32,638 nucleotides of DNA from Nemertoderma westbladi. Taxonomy: Eukaryota > Xenacoelomorpha > Nemertodermatida > Nemertodermatidae. The stretch lies in NCBI GenBank assembly GCA_032718475.1, contig JAUCBJ010006184.1:1-32638 (forward strand). The letters run 5' to 3'. Position 1 is the first letter of the stretch. The number at the start of each line of letters is the position of its first letter. The notes under the pieces are model-generated. The model saw only the letters and a program-made list of their open reading frames with translations, did no database searches and was not told where the DNA came from. A program made the translations under genes and the position numbers. Shown here piece by piece: positions 11,377 to 23,300 of the stretch.

Positions 11377-14300
11377 GTCAGTGAAAATATCTTTTAATTT
11401 AAACATTATTCGGATGTGAGCATGTTCTGTGCACTTTTCTTTGCACTTGAGAGTACCGTGTCGCAACTTGGTGTAGTGGTGCATTGAATACACATCTCTC
11501 GGAGGTCGTGGGTTCAATCCCCGCATGGGGGCACTAGGCTACTGGGCATGACACATGTCTGCCTTGCATCCTGAACTGTTAGCTAAATGAGTACTATAAT
11601 TTCATCTGGGGAGTAAAGTTATGCGGGGGGACTGCACGGGAAATAAGTCGTGGGACTTTGTGCGTAATCCCTGGTTTAACGGCCGAAGAAAATTTAACTT
11701 TACTTTTACATTAGTAGTAAGTTTACCATTATATGTAAACCGCGTTATTCCGCGTAATTGCATTTTGATAGATTTACAACCGACGTTTCTGGAATAAAGA
11801 TTCCTACAAATACAAGAATACCAGTGAATGAAATGTAGTTGTTTTTATTCCCTCAAATACAAGGATACAGTGAAACATAGTTAATTTAATTGGACAAATT
11901 GTCGGACGTTCCTGTACACGTTCGTGTGGTCTTCGCGCAGCACAAGACTGCTACATGACAAATTATTGCCACGGGTAGGATTCGAACCTACGCGGGAAAA
12001 TCAAATTGGATTTCTAGTCCAACGTAGTCCCTACGACTCGACCAACACTGCTCGAGATAAAAGGCGCATACTGCCATTTTATGGAGGCTGAACTGTTATT
12101 CTTATTTCATACTTACCGGTGCACAGTACCAGTACCGTACTGGTATGTCATTACTTCGGAGTCTCTAGCCGATCCCCAATTAAATGTCTTAACTTTTCAA
12201 TTTCGTAAAATATAGACTTCATGATTATCTACAAGCAACCAAAATGTCAGCTTTAGAAAACGAGGCATCCCCGAGAATTTAACATTTTTCTGAAAACACA
12301 TAATCTGTCGTAGATGACGTCAGACTGCATAATTTGTCACCAAACTTTACAAATTTTCTAAACTTTCCCTGGACTACTTTCCTACTAAGTTTGGTTCAAT
12401 TCCGAGCCAGCGATGCCGAGAAATTTGCTTTCAAAAATTTACTAGACTAACAGACAGAGAGACGGACGGTCATTCACCATTTACCCTAAATAAACTATGC
12501 CAAGGCTCGCCGACTACGTGTCTCGCCCCACAGTCACACTTGCCAGATCAGCAACTAGGTGTTTAAGAGACGCCCTATTAACCACTACTGGTTACACACG
12601 CCCTTTTTTTTTATTGACACCGACAAACAGAAGGAATAATCCACAAGCTTTTGTAAGCCTGCAGCTTACAGCTGGTGATGTTCATAAAAATTCAACGTTA
12701 TCTCAACTTGTCACGGTTTATTTGTTCTAAACGTTGTTGGTTCGATTGGACCTCTCGCGTCTATTAATTATTTATACCTATACATATACGTTATATTGTG
12801 ATAACTTCCTTCTAAGATAGCAGCGGCCGACATGATACATCCCTCTCGCGCGCTCCCCTGTAGGGTGATGCAGGATTTTGGAAACCATAATTTTCCAAAT
12901 ATTTTATGGAGCTGAAATTTTCACCGAATATTTCGAGTTTATCCTAATCATCTCTCTCACCTTCATAAATGAACAAAAGTTAACCTTATATTGTTGTTCA
13001 GTTTGTTGACAAGAGGTATTTCGTTAATATTTATAACAAGATGTATTATTGAAACCACCAAATATCTTGTCATTTTCACAATCCAGCTACCCAATTTAGA
13101 CTTAGTAACATATGTGACACATGCATGACAATATTATCTTGTCAAATTATTTAACCCGATATGCAGTCAATTTGAGTAGAAATGTTGTGGTCACTGTGTG
13201 ACAATACATGTTTTGGTCAGTTTAACCAATCTTTTCAAATCTTTCAAATACAAAACTTAACCTCCGCGTGAATAGATCAAAAACATCTTCCGAGGAATTA
13301 ACAATAAATACTTAGTCAGTCTGTTTCCACTGGACCACACTGGTAATTATAGAAAGAATATTAAATATTATTATTATTTCACAATTTAATTACACAAGAC
13401 TTTGAAGCAAAATCAATCTGCATTACATATAGATACAATATATTTACTATTACTACTATCAATACCGATATTAATTAGGCCTATTTACCTCAAGTAATCT
13501 AGCACTTTATAAGATTACAGTTCAGTGCGAGGATTTTATATTATTATTATTATTATTGTATATTACCCGGACTATGCCGGTATCGTTAAAAACAGGAAAC
13601 ATAAATAAAATTGAATCGCTCCAAACGAATACAAATGACAAAAATTAAAATCGCTCCATAAATAATAAGGTAGGCCTATCCCTACTGCTTGAAGTACTGT
13701 AAGATTCTTTTTTCCGTTTTGCTACAAGGGATATGGTACTGGCAAAGCAATTCCGAAAGAAGTTTATGTTAATTCTATCAGATATGGCTAGAGCGCCAGG
13801 CAGTACTCGGTTTTTAAGGCTACGGAGGTGGAACTTCGAAAATGTTAAAGACCTAATATTTGGAAGCGGAAAGGTGGATGTAATTTGTTATAAGTTCTTC
13901 TAAGTGATGAACTCCCACCGATAGTATACCTGGGATCGTTCCTAACACAAGCATGTTAAAGATAAGGCATATAGGTTTAAAAGGACATGTTGCTAATACT
14001 CAGGGTGATGCTGCTAAGTTTTCATTATATTAACACGCTCATAAAAAAGGAAAGATGGAATTATAAAATCTGGTTATTTATTGATATATTTGAACTGAGA
14101 CATAAAGAAATAGTTGCAAATGAAATGTAATTTATTATTTTGGCGTAAACTGCAGTATTGTTTCTATTTGAAAATAGTTTTAGAACGTCGAAATGATACG
14201 CATAAACAAAAGGACATTGGAGAATAATAATATACAATCGATCAAGGAAACGATCAAAAAATAGGGGAAAAGTAAAGAAGATTCGAAAAGAAATAAAGCG

Positions 14301-17300
14301 GTAAAAATGGAGCGGTAAATTGAACGGAAGAATAACAGACGTAAATAAATGAGACGAACTGTTGTAGAGCGGTAAAAAATCTTGTGCGTCACCCAGTAAT
14401 ATAAAAAGGCGTGGAATGAAGAGCAATTTGATATTTAAAGAGATTGAAAGCTGAATTACTTGGGATGGGGATAATTGAAAGGTCAATCAGGAAGGCTAGA
14501 TTGTGTTTGTCTTTGGAAAAGGTGTGAAGTGAATCTCTATTTTGATTGGTTAGAGCAGTGATGTATTAATTAATTTACAATGTGGATGGATAGAGAGGGG
14601 ATGATCCTTGCTGTCAGAAATGTACACGAACCAATATCTGACTCTCGCCCAAATGAAATATTAATTTGATATGTGATATGGTCAGCCAACCCGCCGAGAG
14701 CCTTGTAAGGGGATCACAGGCAGCCTACTGAGAAATGATTGATGAGATACTAATATACTGTATAATGGTCAGCTAGCCCGCCGAGAGACTTGTAAGGGGA
14801 TCACGGGCAGCCTTCTTATGAAAACCACAAGACTGCCGGACGTCGTCAAGCGTCTCAGGGTCAAAGGAGGATATCTACGCTATTATTTATTAAATTAGCC
14901 GAGAATCAAATAAAGACATTTAGACCAGCAAGAATGAAAAGTAATAAATATTACATTGTAAACCAAATGGCCAGCGTTGGTTTGTGTAAACCAAATGGCC
15001 AGCGTTGGTTTGTGTAAACCAAATGGCAAGCGTTGGTTTGTGTAAAACATTGGCCATCGTTGGATTTTGTAAACCAATGGCCAGCGTTGGCATTGTGTAA
15101 ACCAATGGCCAGGGTTGGTTTGTGTAAACCAATGGCCATCGTTGGATTTTGTAAACCAATGGCCCGCGTTGGCATTGTGTAAACCAATGGCCAGCGTTGT
15201 ATTGTGTAAATCAATGGCCAGCATTGGCATTGTGTAAACCAATGGCCAGCGTTGGCATTGTTTAAACCAATGGCCAGCGTTGGATTGTGTAAACCAATGG
15301 CCAGCGTTGGCATTGTGTAAACCAATGGCCAGCGTTGGATTGTGTAAGAAATATGGAGTGTAATATAAAAGTACTCGATAAGGAATTGGGTGTACTTTTA
15401 TTTGAAAATTTGAAAATTTATAATTTTGGTGCAGCACCATTTTTGATACAAAAAAAGACCATGAAACACCCAAAAATTTCTAACTATTTTGCTATCTTCG
15501 AAATCAGCTCCGAAAATCACCTTATAGGTGATTTTCGACCCGATGCAGAGTGCATATAGGCGGTACTATGGTACCGAGACTGCATTGTTAAAGGTGAACA
15601 ATGATATAATGTGTGATATCGATGGAGGCTCAGCTGTTCTTTTAATTTTATTAGATTTAAGCGCAGCCTTTGATACTGTGGAGTATAGTAAACTACTAGA
15701 ACTTTTGGAAAACGATATTGGTATTAGAGGAGCTGCGTTAGATTGGTTTGTATCATATCTATACGGACGAACACAACAGGTTAAAGTCGGGAACACCTAT
15801 TCTGGGTGCCAGAAGCTAATGTATGGGCTCCCCCAGGGTTGAGGTATTAGAAAGCGCGAGCACATAACCCCAGTACTGAAACGCCTCCACTGGCTCCCAA
15901 TTAATAGGCGTATTGAATATAAATTAGCTATGTTGTCATACAAGTGCTGGAACGGTACCGCGCCGGGCTATCTCTGCGAACTGCTCAAGCGATATACACC
16001 CGGGAGGGACTTACGTTCGGGCGGTGAGGGATTATTGGTTGTACCCCGATACAACCTTGAGAGCTATGGAAGGCGCGCGTTCTCTGTTGCGGCACCTCGC
16101 ATTTGGAATTCCTTACCTAAAGACATACGCCTGGCCAGTACCCTTGGTATTTTTAAAGAAAAACTGAAAACTCATTATTATGTACAGGAATATTGCTGAA
16201 GCAATTTTTTAAAATAGTTCTAACTTTTTACTTGATTGTGTTTTTTACTTATGTTTTTTAGTGTTCTTTAGCCAGTTTTTTTATAGAAAATACCTACGTA
16301 CACGCAGTACATACCAACACATACACTACACAGCGCCTTGAAATAGTGCTTAGAAAGGCGCTTTATAAATATTATTATTATTATTATTATTATTATAGGT
16401 ATTAAAACCATAAAAGAAGATTATTTTTTACAAAATTTTAAAAGTGGTCACTTTTGGTACATGTTTGGCCAATTGTAATCAGGAGGAAATTGTTATGTAA
16501 TTTTTCTCGTGCTAGCTTTTTTGGTACACTTCCTCTATCTACTTTTTCTACTTCTATCTTCACTACTCAACCGATTTTCGTTCTGTTTGCGGAATTATGT
16601 AGATGAATATTTCGCCAAAAAATTGTGTTTACATAATTTTGAAATTTTGTTTCAAAAAAAGTTATGGCAGTTTTGTGTAAAAAGTCGCGAAATTTTCTAT
16701 TTTTTCGAATTCTTTCGGTACCTTTGAAACGAAAAATCACATAACTTTTTTATGAAACAAAATTTCAGAATTCTGACAACAAATTTTTAGGCGGAATATT
16801 CCTCTACAAAACAGAACGAAAATCGGTTGAGTAGTTAAATGGTAGATAGAGAAAGTGTCCCAAAAAAGCAACACGAGAAAAATGACATTAAAATTTTCTC
16901 CTGATTACAAATGACCGAACATGTACCAAAACTGAACGCTTTAGAAATTTTTTCAAAAATGTTTTATGGTTTTGATACCTAGGTTAATTTTCGGCACTGA
17001 TTCTGAAGATAGCACAATTGTTCGAAATTTTTGGGGGTTTGATGGTCTTTTCTGGTGTCAAAAGCGAATAAAATGTACCTACAAGCATGTAAAACTATAT
17101 ATGTCCGTAATTTGCCTGTTGTGGTAGTTTACCAATATCTTGATATTAATAAGAATCTCTAATTATATCTATGTAACTTATAAGGAATATAATAAAGCGG
17201 GCATGAATAAGATAAAGCCGAAAATATAATCCCATATTCTCTAAAAATGTATTACACCAGCTGCAGTCATGTAATCCCAAAAATTCAAGGAATTATCACG

Positions 17301-20300
17301 GAAAAGTTAGGCAAAATTTAACCTAAAATAGAGTGGAACCCTGTAAAAGAGAACATGGTATGGTCTCTTAGAATAATAACACGGACTCGTAAAATAGAAC
17401 AAGGTCTCTTAAAATAAGAACACTGACTCTTAAAACATAACACGGACTCTTGAAATAGGAACACGGACTATGTTAAACGAGTTGGGGGTAGTCAATTATC
17501 GTTGGCGCTCAACGCAATCTTCTTTTCAGCCGCCCATTGCTGTATTTTATCCACATACTTTACAAGCTCCAATTCAGCCACGAACCTGATGCTCTGCGCA
17601 CAGCGTTTACCTACTATCAAATTCTTGAATAACTCCCACGTTGTAGCGAATGCATCCGGCATTTCGCTTACAAGAATATAAGCCAACTGATCTGGATATA
17701 AACTCTTATGGCATTTGATTGTAAAACTGAACAGCCCGAAATCGAAACTGTTAATCCCTGCGCCGTCTATATCAAATAACACCGTCAATCTCGAGCGATC
17801 GTCGATTTCATTCAAAATCTCATTCTCAATGATGAATATCAGCAGATGTTTCGCATCTTCGCTTTGTTTTTTGTGGTAGAGTGTGTTTCTTATGGTCAAT
17901 ATCTTGTTGCCAGCATCATCGACTTCCCCTAAAGCAAAACAGTTGCTCGATAGCAACTCGTTCACTTTCGACGGATTCATCGCGTTTTTAACACCGAAAT
18001 TTTTTCGCCAAAGGAAGTTTTTCTGGATGTTCCTCGCGGCGGCGCTGCAAACATCGACTGCTTTGCGATTGTGGCGAATGTATCGCCAAACCCAATAATC
18101 CTTCCGCTTGATGCTCTCCACGTCGGCGGAGTAAAACGACTCATTTTGGATGTATTCCGTGGAATCCTCCAAAAATTTTCTGCGCACATTCGCTATCAGT
18201 TGATAATGCCCATTTGTAAAAGGAATTATGGGGAACATGTTTTCTAATTCTGGTAGAGCCATTTATGAAGAAATCAACGCCTGAAATCGACAGCAAATCT
18301 ACGGAATAAACTAATTTAAATGCTTTGCTGCATGCAAGAAACATTTGCCACAATCGAATAATTATTTGATTCACCCCTCAGCTATTTATACAAGTTTGTA
18401 GACGAAAGCAATGGAGAGGGTAAATGGGCAAGGAGGAATGAGGTCTCCTTCCTCCATGCTCATTACATCAATAGTTACTCTGTGTTTTTCCTTACGTTCG
18501 GATTTCCTTTTTTACCTACAGCGCACGTAGCGCAGATACAGTATGTGAAATGAATGTCTAAATGGATTTTGAAGGTAGCGAGATAAAATCGAATAGAATA
18601 CATCGGATATTCTAACAATATAAATGGGTTTTCAAGGAAGCTGGATAACATGTAATATAGTTGAATATTTATTAAAGTAAAGTATATGCATGGCCAGAGC
18701 GTAGGTGTAAAGAATGTGAACGTGCAACACGCAATACTGCGGGCGGGGGCAACTATAACACGCATCTATCGGCTGATAGACGGCAGGGTGAAAGACGGCG
18801 GGGTAGCTCAGTTGGTTGAGCGCCCCGCATGCAATCTAGAGGTTGTAGGTTCAGCCCCGCCAGGGTCCACTCAGCCTTAGCCCGCCCCTACCCTCGGGTA
18901 GCACCTATCGAAAGAGGAGCCTTCGGGTCGCCTCCGGCCTCGGACGACTGTTTGCTTTGCTTGATCGGCTGATACCGCATATGCGGTAACACACCGGCCG
19001 GCAGCTGCACCCACATATTCTGATGTTCACTCATTCGCGTGCGTGTTCAAAAGAGAGACTGACTTTAGTACTTTAGTTCAATAGCCATATTTTTATATTT
19101 TCATTCAATTTGAGGAATGAAAGCATTTCGTTTATGTGTGAATAGTGTTGGTGCGCGAACAAATTGTTGGGGAAAGTGGGGTACCAAGGTGCCCTGAATC
19201 GAGTGGCGGGGTGTGTTTTTGTAAAAACACGAGGAAACGGTTGAAATGGCCATACAATTTCCTATAATTTGTTGAATTTTGTGTACCGACATACCATTTA
19301 ACACTTTAAAACTTCCTTATTCGACTAAAATGTGAATGGCATTGTGACTAAAACCAGTGCCGAATTACCCAATGTGCACATTGTTCACGTGCATAGGGGC
19401 CCCCACCACTCATAATCAAAAAATTATTAAAAAATAAACTGAAAAAATATACAGAACCAGACAGGTGTTTCGGACATAAATGTTCAGTGATTTATTAGAA
19501 GGCCTAAAATGTTTCAGTTTGATGTGGGGCGATTTCTCAAATATAATTTATATAGGGCCTTCGTGCAGCTCGTATTGGTGATCAGCATCCTAGAAAAACC
19601 ATAATGTCATAAAATCAGGTTGTTTTGGTAATGATTTATGATTATCAAATTTGTGCTACTTGCATTTTTCGCCATGCCATAATCGACAAGGTACGATATT
19701 TTTCAGTGTCATATTTGTGATCAGCATCCCAATAATCCATAAGATTAAATGGTCATAAAATTAATAAAATTTTGTGGTTTTTTTTCATTATCATATAGTT
19801 CCACTACTTGTTTTTTTCGTGTCCCTGGGGGTACATTCAAAATTTTAAAAAAATGTTCTCGAATGTTATATTTGAGTTCTATAATCGTAATCAGCATCCA
19901 AAAAAACGCTATATACCGCAAATAAATTAATTTATGTATGCCATAACAACTTTTGAAAATTTTAGCACGACAAATACTGGAAATGTGTGTCAGAAAGAGA
20001 CCACAACACGAAAAATAACATAGCCATGTAAAGGACATTTGTTCTGTTGGATATCCCATCGAATTTTAGAAAAGTTAACGAAATCTCGGCCCAAATAGTG
20101 TTAAATATAACTAAACAAATCCACACAGGGGGCCCACATCAGACATATGCACAGCGGTGATCATAGACTTGATCCGGTGTAACAGGCTGAGATCACTCCC
20201 CACCAAATATGACCCCCCCCCCCCCCCCCCCCAGTCTTCTCAGCCTAGGCTGAGGACACTCCCCAGTTTTCTCCCTAGATTTCTTAAGTAACGGAAAGGA

Positions 20301-23300
20301 GCAGGTTAAAGTGGCGGGCTTTTCTATCCAAAACAATAAACGATATCTCAATAACATGTTACAGTTTTATTTTTCCAATATACGAAACTAACACAGGTGC
20401 GGATATGAATTATAACTCAATTAGGGGAGTCATCTCAGCCTAAGTGGGAGTGTTCTCAGCCTAGGCTGAGATAACTGGGGAGTGTTCTCAGCCTAGGCTG
20501 AGATAACTGGGGAGTCATTTCAAAGGGGATTATCTCAGCCTTGTACACCGGCTCTGACTAAAACACACAACGTTTCTTCGTAAATTCCAACCGTGAATAT
20601 ATTTTAATATTTATGAAACTTTTAATGTTATTATGTTTGTTATTAACTGTAAAAATTTAATAAACAATAACAAAAATCCACAATACTATGTATACAACTA
20701 TATTGACATAATGTAGTACCTGGTGGATACCACTGGGCAACCGGTTCCTTTATCCCATCATAGTCGAACATAGGTCGAACCCCTCTGGTCGGATACATCT
20801 CGTCTCGTCCAGATATGTATGGACTTTCGACGCAATAACATCCGACGCAAATTCATACATCTCGAGGGGAAAATCGATGCAAATACCAGCTGAATACTCT
20901 CAAAAGTAAAACTGTAACCTGTTCTATTGACTTTGGTTTATTGTTTTTGTCGGAATAACGTGCCACTAACCCGCTCCCCCTTAATGGATATTCGCCGAGA
21001 TTAGCGTCAATCCCCCCCCCCCTTGTCTTCTTTGAATATTTGTTATAGTTAATGGTTAATGTGCTTTTATAGATTCGGCGACTCAGGGAGGTTGAACGCG
21101 ACAAAAACAGGCGTCGTCAATTCGAGTTGGAAGCCAAGAGACAGAAGCAGGAAGCGTTGCTACGCAACCACATCAACAGCGTGGACCCGAGCAACGCGAA
21201 CGCGGAGGCTGTGGACGGGGCGGAAGTGGTAGAGGGGTCGCCCCCGAAGGAAATATCATCGAGCAAATTCTACGGGGACATAGACGTCGATAGCGACGCC
21301 AAGGAGTCGAATAAAGCCGTCGAACCTACGGCCAATGCATCCAAGGGTGATAGTAAAGGTTGGTTGATGTGGTACACACTGGTGCACCCTTATAACAACC
21401 TCTCCCATGTATGGTGGCCCTGAGCGGCCAATTTTTGTAATCTATTTTTTTTTTTGTTTCCCCGACTTTTGCAAACTCGTTCGAAAGAGCTCGCAAAAGT
21501 CGGGGAAACAAACTTGATTGGGTGTTTGTTGTTATAGAAACCACTCCAGCCAATTAGATTTGTTCCCCCGACTTGCAAACTCGTTCGAAAGAGCTCGCAA
21601 AAGTCGGGGAAACAAACTTGATCGGGTATTTGTTGGTATAGAAACCTCTCCAACCAATTTGATTTGTTCCCCCGACTTGCAAACTCGTTCGAAAGAGCTC
21701 GCAAAAGTCGGGGAAACAAACTTGATTGGGTGTTTGTTGTTATAGAAACCACTCCAGCCAATTAGATTTGTTCCCCCGACTTGCAAACTCGTTCGAAAGA
21801 GCTCGCAAAAGTCGGGGAAACAAACTTGATCGGGTATTTGTTGGTATAGAAACCTCTGCAGCCAATTTGATTTGTTCCCCCGACTTGCAAACTCGTTCGA
21901 AAGAGCTCGCAAAAGTCGGGGAAACAAACTTGATCGGGTATTTGTTGGTATAGAAACCACTCCAGCCAATTAGATTTGTTCCCCGAATTTTATAAAGTCG
22001 TTCGAACGAGTTTACAAAAGTCGGGGAAACAAACTTGATCGGGTGTTTGCTGGTATAGAAACCACTCCAGCCAATTAGATTTGTTTCCCCGAATTTTATA
22101 AAGTCGTTCGAACGAGTTTGCAAAAGTCGGGGGAACAAAAAAAAATTACAAAACTGGCCGCTCAGGGCCGCCATACCCATGGATGATTTACTATTCTTAA
22201 ACAATATAATAATATAATAATAATATACTAAAAAACTTCTGATCTCAAATTTAATGTAGGACATAACTTACTTTAGTATCACATAATTTATATCGCCAGT
22301 CAGGGCCGGACACACTATCTCTCATTTTATTGTTATTCGTGTCCGACCATGACTTACCATAACAGTAGGTCCGACCTACCAACAACTATAACATTTAGTG
22401 CAATTTCAATAAATAAATTTTATGATAAGAAAATATGTGCAGCAGGTGGGGTAGATGTATGGGGCCTCCGTGCAACAGGTGAGGTAGATGTATGGGGCCT
22501 CCATGCAGCAGGTGAGGTAGATGTATGGGGCCTCAGTGCAGCAGGTGAGGTAGATGTAGGGGGCCCCGTGGAGGAGGTGAGGTAGAGATGTATGGGGCCC
22601 CGGGCAGCAGGTGAGGTAGATGTATGGGGCCCCCGTGCAGCAGGTGAGGTAGATGTATGAGGCCTCGGTGCAGCAGCTGAGGTAGATGTATGGGGCCTCG
22701 TGCAGCAGGTGAGGTAGATGTATGGGGCCCCGTGGAGGAGGTGAGGTAGATGTATGGGGCCTCCGTGCAGCAGGTGAGGTAGATGTATGGGGCCTCGTGC
22801 AGCAGGTGAGGTAGATGTATGTGGCTCCGTGGAGGAGGTGAGGTAGATGTATGGGGCCTCCGTGCAGCAGGTGAGGTAGATGTATGGGGCGCCCGTGGAG
22901 GAGGTGTGGTAGATGTATGGGGCTCCGTGGAGGTGAGGTAGATGTATGGGGCGCCCGTAGAGGAGGTGTGGTAGATGTATGGGGCCTTCGTGCAGCAGGT
23001 GAGGTAGATGTATGGGGCCTCGTGCAGCAGGTGAGGTAGATGTATGGGGCCTCCGTGCAGCAGGTGAGGTAGATGTAGGGGACCTCCGTGCAGCAGGTGA
23101 GGTAGATGTATGGGGCCTCCGTGCAGCAGGTGAGGTAGATGTATGGGGCCTCGTGCAGCAGGTGAGGTAGATGTATGGGGCCTCGGTTTCCTCAGGTGAG
23201 GTAGATGTATGGGGCGCCCGTGGAGGAGGTGTGGTAGATGTATGGGGCCTCCGTGCAGCAGGTGAGGTAGATGTATGGGGCCTCCGTGCAGCAGGTGAGG

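Larger units (their letters stand above)
15386..17086. mobile_element. Long foldback (palindromic) element, interrupted by a retroelement
   Basis: After removing 15530-16392, the left arm (15386-15529 plus 16393 to about 16675) is the inverted complement of the right arm (about 16727-17086) for some 350-400 bases. Matching landmarks are AAAGACCAT, CCCAAAAATTTC, GCTATCTTC, TTGGTACATGTT, GTAATCAGGAG, TTTTTCTCGTG, CAACCGATTTTCGTTCTGTT and TGAAATTTTGTTTCA. The loop is only about 50 bases. No coding sequence is seen in the element itself, which looks like a MITE or foldback-type DNA element. Terminal duplication could not be fixed. Confidence 0.85.
19355..20556. mobile_element. hAT-type element with 8-bp TSD, carrying a nested insertion
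   Basis: The left end is CAGTGCCGAATTACCC. The right end, after removing the nested element and one CCGG, reads CAGAGCCGGATCAAG on the minus strand. Both sides carry the direct repeat ACTAAAAC (19347-19354 and 20557-20564). A second motif, GGGCCCCC, is shared near 19386-19395 and 20126-20136 in inverted order. The interior contains diverged tandem units and no transposase frame. Confidence 0.72.

Noticed and set aside
14061-14486. 141-codon minus-strand Phe/Leu/Ile-rich frame
   Set aside because: AT-rich low-complexity sequence giving membrane-like residues; no recognisable family, no supporting splice sites.
14895-15473. Minus-strand repeat frame with NAGHWFTQ units
   Set aside because: Translation of the 24-28-bp minisatellite; frame changes between units and there is no non-repeat protein context.
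18797-18861. Functional tRNA gene
   Set aside because: Acceptor ends and A box are good, but the anticodon stem does not pair and the T arm is incomplete; a SINE head fits better.
21345-21350. Alternative exon B donor (AAGG|GTGATA)
   Set aside because: It would end exon B in a phase that does not join exon C in the BAZ1A frame; the 21358 donor does.
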